64,000 bases of DNA, taken from the NCBI RefSeq assembly GCF_041916975.1, contig NZ_JAYRYK010000001.1, forward strand, positions 2,542,001 through 2,606,000, in the 5' to 3' direction. The position numbers were made by a program, and so were the translations under genes. Position 1 is the first letter of the stretch; the number at the start of each line of letters is the position of its first letter. Shown one piece after another: positions 42,947 through 52,019 of this stretch. The notes under the pieces are model-generated. The model searched no databases. It saw only the letters and a program-made list of their open reading frames with translations, and was not told the origin of the DNA. The DNA is from Sphingosinicella sp041916975 (GTDB lineage: Bacteria > Pseudomonadota > Alphaproteobacteria > Sphingomonadales > Sphingomonadaceae).

Positions 42947-45358
42947 ATGCTGTTCGGGGGAAAACAGATCAACGCGGGAACCGGACCCGCACGTCTTGCG
43001 CGGGCCATGTTGATGTCGGGCGCGGGATCGATGCTTGTCGCGCTCGCGCCGGCAGCGCAGGCGCAAGAGCAGGCAGAACCCGAGGTGACACCGGCCGCTG
43101 AGGGCGAAATCCTGGTGATGGCGCGCAAACGCTCCGAAAACTTGCAGGATACGCCGATTGCGATCACTGCCCTCACCGGCGCCCAGCTCGAGGCGCGCAA
43201 CACCACCAAGATCGATACCATCGCCCAGTTCGCGCCGAACGTCGTCTTCGAGCCGGCGGCGCCACTCACCGGCGCATCGAACAACGGCTCGGTCTTCATT
43301 CGCGGCATCGGCACCACCGAGTTCTCCCTGGGGACGGAACCGGGCGTCGGCATCTATGTGGATGGTGTCTATCTGGCGCGCACCAGCGGCAACGTCATGT
43401 CGCTCCTGGATGTGGAATCGATCGAAGTGCTGCGCGGGCCGCAAGGTACGCTGTTCGGCCGTAACAGTGTCGGCGGCGCGGTGCTGCTGCGCTCGAAGCG
43501 ACCCGCCGCGGATCTCGGCGTCCGGTTCCGGATGGAAGCGGGCACCGACAATCTGATAAATGCCACGGCGGCTGTCGACCTGCCCATCTCCGAATCCGTT
43601 CGCACCAACTTCACCGTCCAGCGCCGTTCCCAGTCCGGCTATGTCCGCGACATCGCCCGGATCGAGGATTTCGGCCGGCAAGGCAGCTGGTCCGGTCGCG
43701 GCATCGTCGAAGTTCAGGCCACCGACAACCTACGTTTCACAACCCACGCCGATTATACGCGCGAGAAAAACAGCGCCGCACCGTTCGTACTCGTGCAGTT
43801 GTTCGAGACCAATCCGCTCTCGGGCGAACCGACCAGCGTGGCGCTTGCCAACGCCGGGCTCGGTTGCAGCGGCGGTGTCGCGGGCAATGCCGGCGGTGCT
43901 TGCGTCGATGAGTATTACATCCGCGGAAAGCATGAGACTGTGTTCGGTTACTCGACCGACAGCGCGTATCTCAACGATTACAGCAAGCGCCCCTTCAATT
44001 CGTTCGACTACACCAAGGTGTGGGGCGTCAGCGAGACCATCGACCTCAGCATCGGCGACACCGACGTCAAGTCGATCACCGCCTATCGCAAGCTGTCGGC
44101 CAGCAACCCGCGCAATCCCGACCATACGCCCTTCAATGTCCTCGAAGCGAACAGTGATCTGGGCCAGAAACAATTCTCGCAGGAACTTCAAATCAGCGGC
44201 ACGGCGTTCGACGAGCGGCTGGACTGGATTTTCGGTGGCTATTATCTGAAGGAGACGGGCTATCAGCTCGACGCCGTCGATATCTGGGCGGTGACGTTGC
44301 ATTCCGGCGGAGCGTTCAAAAACAAGAGCAAGGCCGCTTTCGCCCAGGCGACCTACAAGCTGTCCGATGCTATCAGCCTCACGGGCGGCCTACGCTATAC
44401 CGACGAGCACAAGGTGTTCAGTCCCAGTTCCAAGCATTTCGCGCTCGGACGTACACAGGTGATCTACGAGTTCCGCCCGTTCGCGCTCGGCCTTCCGGAC
44501 GCGACGCCGGCCGATCCGAAAATCGCCATCCCACCGATCCTCCTCATCAACAATTCGACACCGTTGGATTATAGCGAATGGACGCCACACGCCGATATCT
44601 CCTGGCGCATCGATCCGAACGTGCTGACCTACGCATCCTACTCGCGCGGCTACAAGGCCGGGGGATTCGAGCAGCGGATCGTCCAGCCGGTCGCGGAAGC
44701 GACGACCTTCGACGTCGAAACCGTCGACGCCTACGAGCTCGGGGTCAAGACGACGCTGTTCGATCGGGCGCTGCGCCTGAACGGCGCGGTCTTCTACACC
44801 GACTACAAGGGACTGCAGTGTTCTGTCGTACAGGGCATTGCGCCGACCATCATCAATTGCGGTGACGGCACGATCAAGGGCGCCGAGGTCGAGGCAAACT
44901 ACCATCCCACGCCAGAGCTGACGGTCGATTTCTCGCTCGGCTATATCGACGCCGGCTGGAAGAAAGCCTCCCTTCTCCCGGCCGCGCTGGCGGTGGGCAT
45001 TACGCCGGACAGCAAGTTCGCGATGGTTCCTGAATGGACGGTTTCGGGAGCGATTTCCTACCTATTCGAGCTCCCCGGCGGGGCCAGCCTCACGCCGCGG
45101 GTCGATTGGTCCTACAAGTCAAAGGCCTTCCGTGATTCGACCAACACGCCGGTGCTCGCACAGTCCGGCTATCATCTCGTCGATCTCGGGGTGACCTGGC
45201 AGTCGGCTGACGAGCGTATCTCGGTGACTGCAAGCGGAAAGAACGTCTTCGACAAGCTCTACTCGATGGCCGGGGTGCTGCAGCCTGACGGCGGCTTCGC
45301 GGAAGCGGTCTATTCGCGCGGATCGGTGTGGTCGCTTATCCTTCAGACAAAGTTCTGA
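42947..45358 (+). CDS. TonB-dependent outer-membrane receptor
   Basis: An 803-residue receptor with signal peptide (ending AAQAQE), TonB-box/plug start EGEILVMARKRSENLQDTPIAITAL, plug motif VLRGPQGTLFGRNSVGGAVLL and a barrel ending GKNVFDKLYSMAG and SLILQTKF. AGGGAGG precedes the ATG. It is divergent from ThDP copy 2, so it is probably the uptake gate of this cluster. The sequence is of the large sphingomonad group whose substrates are mostly unassigned aromatic or glycoside compounds. Confidence 0.9.
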   Translation: MLFGGKQINAGTGPARLARAMLMSGAGSMLVALAPAAQAQEQAEPEVTPAAEGEILVMARKRSENLQDTPIAITALTGAQLEARNTTKIDTIAQFAPNVVFEPAAPLTGASNNGSVFIRGIGTTEFSLGTEPGVGIYVDGVYLARTSGNVMSLLDVESIEVLRGPQGTLFGRNSVGGAVLLRSKRPAADLGVRFRMEAGTDNLINATAAVDLPISESVRTNFTVQRRSQSGYVRDIARIEDFGRQGSWSGRGIVEVQATDNLRFTTHADYTREKNSAAPFVLVQLFETNPLSGEPTSVALANAGLGCSGGVAGNAGGACVDEYYIRGKHETVFGYSTDSAYLNDYSKRPFNSFDYTKVWGVSETIDLSIGDTDVKSITAYRKLSASNPRNPDHTPFNVLEANSDLGQKQFSQELQISGTAFDERLDWIFGGYYLKETGYQLDAVDIWAVTLHSGGAFKNKSKAAFAQATYKLSDAISLTGGLRYTDEHKVFSPSSKHFALGRTQVIYEFRPFALGLPDATPADPKIAIPPILLINNSTPLDYSEWTPHADISWRIDPNVLTYASYSRGYKAGGFEQRIVQPVAEATTFDVETVDAYELGVKTTLFDRALRLNGAVFYTDYKGLQCSVVQGIAPTIINCGDGTIKGAEVEANYHPTPELTVDFSLGYIDAGWKKASLLPAALAVGITPDSKFAMVPEWTVSGAISYLFELPGGASLTPRVDWSYKSKAFRDSTNTPVLAQSGYHLVDLGVTWQSADERISVTASGKNVFDKLYSMAGVLQPDGGFAEAVYSRGSVWSLILQTKF

Positions 45359-45815
45359 CTGTCGTCGCGAGGGCGATGCCCCGCTTGAGATTGAGTCCGA
45401 TCAACAGCAAAACGGAATGCGGACTGCGAGCGGCGACGCGGGAATGATGCCAGATCTTACGTCTAGGCCATTGAGTTCCGCTTCCGGTGCGTTGTCGCCG
45501 GAAGCGGACAGTCCAAAGAGAGGCACAAAGCCGCCGTCGAGCGACAAAACAAACGGACGGCAGGTATCAGGTGGCGCGATTGGCATCAATGACGTCCGAG
45601 ATGTTGGCGGCTGCTGTCCCTAAGCTTTTTGTAGCAGGTGGCTCCTCTGCCACGTCTGATCTGTTGTCTTCGCGATGTGCCTCGTTCGCGGCCGTGAGGG
45701 GGCAAGAAAACACTATTTGAACAGAGGGTGCGCGGGGGCGACGCTTACTACGGTGAATATGCCTTCCTGCGGGGGGCGGGGCGGATAAGGGCGCAACTGA
45801 TCCGAAGACCCGTGT
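45359..45815. other. Gene-free region with an 11-bp hairpin
   Basis: About 457 bases with no convincing gene. TCCGCTTCCGG (45477-87) and CCGGAAGCGGA (45498-45508) form a perfect hairpin 119 bases after the receptor stop, without a uridine tract. The rest shows no clear promoter or repeat. Confidence 0.5.
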
Positions 45816-46046
45816 TCAGTCCTCGTTCCGATCGTGTCCCTGTCCGTCGAGCAAAACGCCCGGCGTTACCTTGAGGGGTTTTGCGAGTTTCTCGACGACG
45901 GTGATCGTGGGGTTGCGTGCACCCCGTTCGATATCGCTCACATAGGTGCGGTGGATGCCGGCGCGGTCGGCATAGTCTTCCTGGCTCCAGCCCTTTTCCC
46001 GACGGAGCTTGCGGATGTTCCTCCCAAGGCGCGCGCGTATGTCCAC
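45816..46046 (-). CDS. Small XRE-family helix-turn-helix protein
   Basis: A 76-residue protein that is almost only an HTH_3 domain (IRKLRREKGWSQEDYADRAGIHRTYVSDIERGARNPTITVVEKLAKPLKV). Such stand-alone regulators are often found in mobile or scarred regions. It faces away from a small membrane-protein gene that starts 120 bases further on. Its target is unknown. Confidence 0.8.
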   Translation of the reverse strand: MDIRARLGRNIRKLRREKGWSQEDYADRAGIHRTYVSDIERGARNPTITVVEKLAKPLKVTPGVLLDGQGHDRNED

Positions 46047-46166
46047 GCGCGCATCAAGACCTCGATGTCGATTATCGATCTACAGACGATCAGTGACAAA
46101 ATCGTTGACTGTCGCGGTGATACGAGCCCAAGTCGTGTCACTGATCGTATACATGTTGAGGGTGCA

Positions 46167-46598
46167 ATGACTATAGAACCGGGTGCTGGACCTGCTCAGC
46201 GGGTAGAACCAAAGCAATGGAAGGCCATCCACGTGGCCAGCCTGCTCGTGATTACCTTTCCCGTTGCAGTTCCTCTTCTGCTGATCGGCACGGGTCTGAA
46301 CGGCTGGTGGCCGCTTGCGATCGTCGGGCTGCTCTTCATTGTCGCGCTCAATAGCGACCGGATCGCCATCGGTCCGCTGAAGGGCAAGGGTCTTCGCTGG
46401 ACGCTCGTGATACTGGCGCTGTTCTCCCAATTTACGCCTATCATAAACGTTGTGCGCCAAGCCGAGCTTGAGAACGATGCCCGCCGCCTCCTCGTCAGCC
46501 TCACGCCGATAGGGCGGTCATGGCAACACGAACACCCTTTTTTTCATCGTTTCGATGACCTCCCATTCGCCGATGAAACCCAACTTGCGAACGCATGA
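46167..46598 (+). CDS. Small hypothetical membrane protein
   Basis: A 143-residue protein starting at ATG 46167 after GAGGG. Three hydrophobic segments (HVASLLVITFPVAVPLLLIG, WWPLAIVGLLFIVAL, LRWTLVILALFSQFTPIIN) occupy about residues 20-90, followed by a soluble tail. No family recognised. It is head-to-head with the XRE gene and its end overlaps the aminopeptidase remnant, so the tail may be altered. Confidence 0.5.
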   Translation: MTIEPGAGPAQRVEPKQWKAIHVASLLVITFPVAVPLLLIGTGLNGWWPLAIVGLLFIVALNSDRIAIGPLKGKGLRWTLVILALFSQFTPIINVVRQAELENDARRLLVSLTPIGRSWQHEHPFFHRFDDLPFADETQLANA

Positions 46599-46985
46599 TG
46601 CTTTTCTGGTGATCGATGCGGCGACGCTGATGGGTGCGATCATGAACGCGTTTTATGACGGCTATGCAGGCCTGTTTTCGACAACCCCTTCCTTGTGGAG
46701 AAGCTGCGCGCGGCAGGTGAGGTGGAAGGTGAGCGGCTATGGCCATGCCGACGGACGATGACTATCTTGAATTGATGCGCAGCCCGATTGCGCACCTGCG
46801 CAACGCGCCGAATGGAGGGTGGTGCCCTCAATGCTGCGATTTTCTTGCGTCAGTTTGTGGGCAACCGACGTTAGGCGCATATTGATATGGCGGCGACCGT
46901 TTGGGCTTGATGCAAGCGGAAAGCGGCACTGGCCTCAGTGTTCGCCTACTTTCGCGTTTTCTCGAAAGCCCTTCCGCCGAATAGC
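46588..46985 (+). pseudogene. Decayed leucyl aminopeptidase (M17) C-terminal remnant
   Basis: Pieces of the M17 catalytic end can be read in successive frames: FLVIDAATLMGAIMNAF and YDGYAGLF, then FLVEKLRAAGEVEGERLW, then MPTDDDYLELMRSPIAHLRN, then GGALNAAIFLRQFVGN, then AHIDMAATVWA, then GTGLSVRLLSRFLE to a stop at 46985. At least four frame changes and an in-frame TAG, where the family has Trp before AHxD, separate them. The N-terminal part and most metal ligands are gone. It is a clear dead gene. Confidence 0.75.
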
Positions 46986-47038
46986 AGGGGCTCTGGGCGC
47001 AAATTCATCCGCCGCCCGGCGAGCGGCGGCGGGTGCAG

Positions 47039-48727
47039 TTAAAGCGCGCCCGTCTGCATGCGTTCCGCCGCGTGATGCGCCGCCCGGGCTGTCAACGCCA
47101 TGTAGGTAAGCGAAGGGTTCTGGCAAGCCGACGAAGCCATGCAGGCTCCGTCTGTGACGTAGAGATTGGTTACGTCATGGGCATAATTGGCGCCGTTCAG
47201 AACCGACGTGGCAGGATCATGCCCCATGCGTGCTGTTCCCATTTCATGAACCTTTGCGCCGAGCACTTCGGGCACTTCTCCATCGCCGAACGGCAATACA
47301 GTGTAGCCGGCGGCCGTGAGCATTTCGCGCGCATCGGCACGCATTCGTTTTATCATCTTGAGTTCGTTGGGGCCGTAATCGCATTCGATGTGGCAGATGG
47401 GCATGCCCCAGCGATCACGTTCGTTCTTGAGGATAACACGATTGGCCGGATTGGGAAGCATTTCGCCAAATCCGCCCAATGCAAAAATCCATGGGCCAGG
47501 CTGACGCAGCCTGTGTTTCAACTCAAGCCCGATACCCGGCGTGGTTTTTGCCAGGGCCCAGTTCATGCGCGCGCTATATCCTTGGAAGGCATAGCCGCGG
47601 ACGAAGTCTTCCACTGGTTCACTGATGTTTCTGTAGCGCGCCAAATACGTCCCCGTTGGTCGCCGACCGTAATAATATCGATCCTCGAAACCTGGGACCA
47701 TTGCCACTGCGTCCCCGGCCACGTGGTCCATAAGATTGCGCCCGACTTGGTCGGAGCGGTTGGCAAGTCCCGTCTGGAAGGCTTCCGATGTTGAGTTCAA
47801 CAAGATCTGTGCGCTTGCAATCGCAGATGCGCACAAAAAAATCACGCGCGCGCGGTACTCGCTTTTGCCCAAGGAGTTTGCATCCACAACTCGGACGCCG
47901 CCTGCCCTGCCTGTCTTGGGGTCATGGATTATGCTGTCAACGACGGCATCGGTAATGATGGTGACATTGCCGGTACGCTGGGCAGCGGGAAGCGTGGCAC
48001 TCAGGCTTGAGAAATAGGCGCCAAAGGAACAGCCACGTGCACAAACCTCCCGTGATTGGCACTGTCCGCGGCCCAGCTCAAGATGTTCCTGTGAGGGTTC
48101 CGTCAGATGCGCGGCGCGGCCGATAAACAAATGCCGTCCAGGAAATCCATGTGCGAGCTTGCGCTGAAAATCCTTTTCGACAGCGGTCATTTCAAATGGC
48201 GGCAGGAATACCCCGTCGGGGACTTGGGGAATATTCTCGCGTGAACCGGTAACGCCGATAAAGCGTTCCACGCGATCATACCAGGGCGCTATGTCGGCAT
48301 AGCGGATAGGCCAGTCTACGCCATAGCCGTCGCGGCTGTTCGCCGAAAAATCAATGTCGCTCCAACGGTAAGTCTGTCGCGCCCAGGTGAGCGATCGGCC
48401 GCCCAGATTGTGCGCTCGAATCCAGTAGAATGGTTTCTTTTCCGGCGTGGTATAGGGATGCTCACTGTCCTTCACCCAAAATTGCTTGGTTGCGCTGCTG
48501 AAGGAGGAGCAGGTGCTCTGCACGCTGTAATGTTGTGCCACTTCGACTTCCGCGACGCGATTGCGATTGTCCAGTTCCCAAGGCGCCAGATTGTCGTGAT
48601 AGTCGACGCCATGCGTGATCTTGGGACCGCGCTCGAGCACAAGTACTTTGAAACCCTTCTCCGCTAACTCCTTGGCGGCCCAGCCACCAGTCATGCCAGA
48701 CCCGACGACGATTGCATCAAAATCCAT
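47039..48727 (-). CDS. GMC-family sugar dehydrogenase, large subunit
   Basis: A 562-residue GMC oxidoreductase. The FAD motif is VVGSGMTGGWAAKELAEKGF at residues 7-26, LGGRSLTWARQ follows, and the C-terminal HEMGTARMGHDP and NPSLTYMALTARAA hold the expected catalytic histidine/asparagine region. The combination with a gluconate-2-dehydrogenase-subunit-3 protein and ThuA matches glucoside 3-dehydrogenase systems, in which a sugar C3 hydroxyl is oxidised in the periplasm. The large subunit has no signal and would be exported with its Tat-carrying partner. No cytochrome c gene is in the window. Confidence 0.85.
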   Translation of the reverse strand: MDFDAIVVGSGMTGGWAAKELAEKGFKVLVLERGPKITHGVDYHDNLAPWELDNRNRVAEVEVAQHYSVQSTCSSFSSATKQFWVKDSEHPYTTPEKKPFYWIRAHNLGGRSLTWARQTYRWSDIDFSANSRDGYGVDWPIRYADIAPWYDRVERFIGVTGSRENIPQVPDGVFLPPFEMTAVEKDFQRKLAHGFPGRHLFIGRAAHLTEPSQEHLELGRGQCQSREVCARGCSFGAYFSSLSATLPAAQRTGNVTIITDAVVDSIIHDPKTGRAGGVRVVDANSLGKSEYRARVIFLCASAIASAQILLNSTSEAFQTGLANRSDQVGRNLMDHVAGDAVAMVPGFEDRYYYGRRPTGTYLARYRNISEPVEDFVRGYAFQGYSARMNWALAKTTPGIGLELKHRLRQPGPWIFALGGFGEMLPNPANRVILKNERDRWGMPICHIECDYGPNELKMIKRMRADAREMLTAAGYTVLPFGDGEVPEVLGAKVHEMGTARMGHDPATSVLNGANYAHDVTNLYVTDGACMASSACQNPSLTYMALTARAAHHAAERMQTGAL

Positions 48728-48739
48728 TCTGGAGTCCTC

Positions 48740-49300
48740 TCAAACAGCCCATGCGCGGCCCATTTCGGAAAGCGATATGTCGCCACGATAGATGCCCGGG
48801 ATCGGCTCATAGCGAAGCTCCTGTGTTGCTCCGGGCTCGGATAGATAATAGGCCGTGAGCAAAAGTTCTTTCAGGCGCACATAAGGACTGCCGGGCTTGG
48901 AAAGTTCCGCCGCGTCATGGGCCGCAAGAAGCTCAAGCTTCTGCTCCGGCGTGAGCGCCCGAAATCCGGCATGGAGCAATGCATGGCTGTTCGCGTCGAT
49001 AGCATCGAGAGCCATGTTGAACTGCGCCTTTGTCTCTGCCGATCCCCAGGAAGCGATCATTTGATCGACATAGGCCGGCACCCCTGCGGACCGTGCACCC
49101 GCCGTGTCGGTCTCTGGGATCATTACATCGGCAACATTTTCAAGCAAAGCGAAGCGCGGTGCCGAAAAATAGTGGGTTTGAGTCTGCGTTACCGCATAGG
49201 CGGGGAGTGTGCTGGTCGCCGCGGAAGCTGTAATGAGTAGCAGGGCCCGCTCAAGCAACATTCGCCTGCTCACATCATTGATACTCAGTGTCACTGGCAT
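48740..49300 (-). CDS. Gluconate 2-dehydrogenase subunit 3-like, Tat-exported small subunit
   Basis: A 186-residue small subunit. The N-terminus SRRMLLERALLLITASAATSTLPAYA looks like a twin-arginine signal, and the body (FALLENVADVMIPETDTAGARSAGV, FRALTPEQKLELLAAHD) is the PF13618 fold. It probably carries the signal-less GMC subunit across the membrane. The ATG at 49300 is inside the end of the ThuA gene by 10 bases; longer starts lack support. Order ThuA - small - large on one strand. Confidence 0.85.
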   Translation of the reverse strand: MPVTLSINDVSRRMLLERALLLITASAATSTLPAYAVTQTQTHYFSAPRFALLENVADVMIPETDTAGARSAGVPAYVDQMIASWGSAETKAQFNMALDAIDANSHALLHAGFRALTPEQKLELLAAHDAAELSKPGSPYVRLKELLLTAYYLSEPGATQELRYEPIPGIYRGDISLSEMGRAWAV

Positions 49301-50148
49301 TCCTTTCCTTCCCGCCGCGTGGCCCAGACTAGCGCGCCGGCGAGCATTTTTTTGTAGTTCGGCTCTGCATAGATTTCGGGCCGATGCCCCAATGCAGAAT
49401 AGAAGGCCCGCCCGCGGCCCTCGCAATGCCACCAAGCGATTGGGTGATCCATGCCCATCGCAACGTCGCCGGGTTGGTAGGATCTCTCGTCCACATCGGC
49501 GAGAACATGGTAGCCACTGCGCCGAACGGATCGATCGAACGAATACCATTCGTCAACACTGTTCCATTGAGAGGGCATATCGCGCGTTGCCGGATGGTTC
49601 CTGTCGCGGATACGGACGACGGCATTTTGCAACTGCGGATCCTGTGTGTGGCCGATGAACTGCGCGCCGATCAAATGTTCGACATACCAGCGCCAGCGAT
49701 AACGTGGATCGCCGCCACTGCCATGAAAGGCAACAAAGCCGCCACCAGCTTCGATATAAGTCTTAAAGGCCTGACGCTGATCTTTGGTTAGGACATCGCC
49801 GCTTACATTGTTCCAGACAACGGCATCGAAGCGTGTCAGCTGTTTCGTGTTGAACACCGCTCCGTTGTTCGTGAAGAAGATTCCCCAGCCATGTTCTCGC
49901 GCAATCGCCCCAAGCAATTTATTCGCCGCTGGGATCGCATCTTCATGCCGGAAGCCGTTTGTTTTTGAGAATATGAGAATCGCTGGGCGTGCGAGCTCCC
50001 GCGGCAAGACGGGAGGAACCTTCTCGTAGATTCTGTAGCCAATATACACGCGGTAGAATGTTGGCCCGATCGTCACAACGACGAGGATGATGAACGCCGT
50101 CACCAGCCCCAGCACGACGCGCAGAACGTTTTTCCAGGTCAGTTTCAT
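49291..50148 (-). CDS. ThuA-domain protein
   Basis: A 285-residue protein with an N-terminal membrane helix (about residues 10-33) and a ThuA (PF06283) glutamine-amidotransferase-like domain: RPAILIFSKTNGFRHEDAIPA, FVAFHGSGG, and the closing FYSALGHRPEIY. ThuA proteins take part in conversion of trehalose or other sugars to 3-keto forms, without a classical amidotransferase triad. The ATG at 50148 is supported by AGGGA; an ATG at 50163 is possible. First gene of the three-gene sugar operon. Confidence 0.8.
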   Translation of the reverse strand: MKLTWKNVLRVVLGLVTAFIILVVVTIGPTFYRVYIGYRIYEKVPPVLPRELARPAILIFSKTNGFRHEDAIPAANKLLGAIAREHGWGIFFTNNGAVFNTKQLTRFDAVVWNNVSGDVLTKDQRQAFKTYIEAGGGFVAFHGSGGDPRYRWRWYVEHLIGAQFIGHTQDPQLQNAVVRIRDRNHPATRDMPSQWNSVDEWYSFDRSVRRSGYHVLADVDERSYQPGDVAMGMDHPIAWWHCEGRGRAFYSALGHRPEIYAEPNYKKMLAGALVWATRREGKECQ

Positions 50149-50333
50149 CGACCATCCCTGCATTGGCAGATAGGCGCTGGCTGCTGGTTTATCGCTGAGG
50201 GCAGATAGGTTTGAACTGTGCGCGTTGTGGCGGCGATGTATCGATGCTCCGCTATGGCTACCATTAATCTAGTGGCACTAGGACAGGATCGCATTTTTGT
50301 TCATCCTTTCGTGCATGGTATCCTATTAACAAG

Positions 50334-50352
50334 ATATTCTGTTAAAGAATAT
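50334..50352. promoter_or_regulatory. ATATTCT-GTTAA-AGAATAT dyad
   Basis: A perfect 7-bp inverted repeat with a five-base spacer in an AT-rich island, about 190 bases upstream of the ThuA operon. Its arms are the same heptamer seen as direct repeats at 316/336 and 61,227/61,246. Likely an operator for a shared regulator. Confidence 0.4.
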
Positions 50353-50374
50353 TATATTTCTATATTGAAATCAA

Positions 50375-50632
50375 ATGTCATATACGAATATCGAGCTGAC
50401 GCAAGGGCGGATGAAGACAGGCGGACTTGTAAACGCACTGGCGGAGGATCGATTGCTTGAAGAGATTGCAAGCGGACTGCCGGATGGCCTGATGCGTCTT
50501 TCACTTCATCCTACCATGCTGCAAAGCTTTGCAAGATGGCTCCGGTGTGGGCAGGCGATAACCGATCGCATTGTGCGGCCTGATGGCGGCGTAATGACCT
50601 TGCCAGTGTTCGATCATGACCGCCTGCTTTAA
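50375..50632 (+). CDS. Possible small hypothetical protein
   Basis: A frame of 85 residues with no recognised domain, in a 709-base gap (50149-50857) that is otherwise gene-free. AAGGG lies before an internal ATG (50411), giving a 73-residue alternative. Base use is less biased than in neighbouring genes, so it could be spurious or the remnant of a longer gene. The gap to 50857 shows nothing else. Confidence 0.25.
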   Translation: MSYTNIELTQGRMKTGGLVNALAEDRLLEEIASGLPDGLMRLSLHPTMLQSFARWLRCGQAITDRIVRPDGGVMTLPVFDHDRLL

Positions 50633-50857
50633 GCAGACAACCCAGCGTGAGCGTGCCCAAGAACAGAGAAAAGACAGCTAGCTTCGATATCTGGCGGTCA
50701 ATTCAGAGGCTGTGAGTGCTTGCCTGCAGCCAGAGCCATAAAATGACCCTCGCGGTTATGTAAGTGCAGATCGCAGCCGGGTTCGGTATTGTTGGGCGGT
50801 GTTCTGATCCCATGGGCTCTATCATGCATTTCCGCGCTAGCGTGCGCACTTTGGCTG

Positions 50858-51997
50858 TCACAACTTGCGGGAGATCAGTTCCTTCATCACCTCGTTCGCG
50901 CCGCCATAGATGCGCATGATGCGGGCATCCGTATAGAAGCGCGAGATCGGATATTCGGCCATGTAGCCATAGCCACCGAACAGCTGCAGGCATTCATCCA
51001 TGACCTTCCCCTGCAGATCGGTGAGCCACCATTTCGCCATCGCAGCCGTTTCATTGTCGAGCGTATCCGCCGTAACGCGTTGGATGCAGTCGTCAATGAA
51101 GGTGCGCGCGACACGAATCTGCGTCTTCAGTTCGGCGAGTTTGTGGCGCACGGTCTGCATCTGGATCAACGGGGCGCCAAAGGCCTGCCGCTCCGAGACA
51201 TGCATTCTGGTGAGAGAAAAGGCCGTTTCCATCGCTGCAACAGCGGCGACACCGATTGCCGTGCGTTCGTAGGGCAGGTCATTCATCAGCTGAAAAAATC
51301 CCTGACCTTCGACCTCGCCGAGCAGGTTTTCCGCCGCTACTTTGACGTCGTTGAAGAAGAGCTCGCAGGTGTCCTGGCCCTTCTGGCCGATCTTTTCGAG
51401 AATTCGTCCGACTTTGAACCCTTCCAGCCCAGCCGTTTCGACGAGGAGGATCGACATGCCGCGCGCGCGATCATCCGGTGATGTCTTGCAAACGACGCCG
51501 ATGAGCCCGGCGATCGAGCCATTCGAGATGAAGGTTTTCGACCCGTTGAGCACATAGGCGCCACCATCGCGCACTGCGCGGGTGCGGATACCTTGCAAAT
51601 CCGACCCCGCCGAAGGTTCGGTCATGGCGATGGCGCCGATCAGGTCTCCGGATGCGAGGCGGGGGAGGAAGTGGTGCTTCTGCGCCTCCGTACCATGACC
51701 GAGGATGTAGTGTGCGAGTATCGAATGCACGAGTGGAGCCCACCCTGTGTAACCTCGCCCGGCCGTCTCCTCACCGATGATTGCCTCGCAGCGGAAATCA
51801 GCACCGCCGCCGCCATACTCCGACGGAATATCCGTACACAGAAGGCCGAGTGCGCCGGCCTTGCGCCATAGCGCCGGATCGACATGCCCTTGTTTCCTCC
51901 ACCTGTCTTCGTGCGGTGCAATCTCGGCTTCAACGAACTTGCGTACCGTATCGCGGAACATCGCAAGCTCATCCGTCATCCAGCGCGGGGAGATCAT
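50858..51997 (-). CDS. Acyl-CoA dehydrogenase
   Basis: A 379-residue flavoprotein that introduces the 2,3-double bond in an acyl-CoA. FAD/substrate motifs GAIAMTEPSAGSDLQGIRT and FISNGSIAGL are typical; the C-terminal YPISRFYTDARIMRIYGGANEVMKELI contains the catalytic glutamate of the short/medium-chain type (GGANE). It is last in a tight run behind thiolase, two MaoC hydratases and an SDR, thus the first oxidation of a beta-oxidation cycle. Confidence 0.9.
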   Translation of the reverse strand: MISPRWMTDELAMFRDTVRKFVEAEIAPHEDRWRKQGHVDPALWRKAGALGLLCTDIPSEYGGGGADFRCEAIIGEETAGRGYTGWAPLVHSILAHYILGHGTEAQKHHFLPRLASGDLIGAIAMTEPSAGSDLQGIRTRAVRDGGAYVLNGSKTFISNGSIAGLIGVVCKTSPDDRARGMSILLVETAGLEGFKVGRILEKIGQKGQDTCELFFNDVKVAAENLLGEVEGQGFFQLMNDLPYERTAIGVAAVAAMETAFSLTRMHVSERQAFGAPLIQMQTVRHKLAELKTQIRVARTFIDDCIQRVTADTLDNETAAMAKWWLTDLQGKVMDECLQLFGGYGYMAEYPISRFYTDARIMRIYGGANEVMKELISRKL

Positions 51998-52019
51998 GGC
52001 GTTGTTCTCCTTTGGTGTC

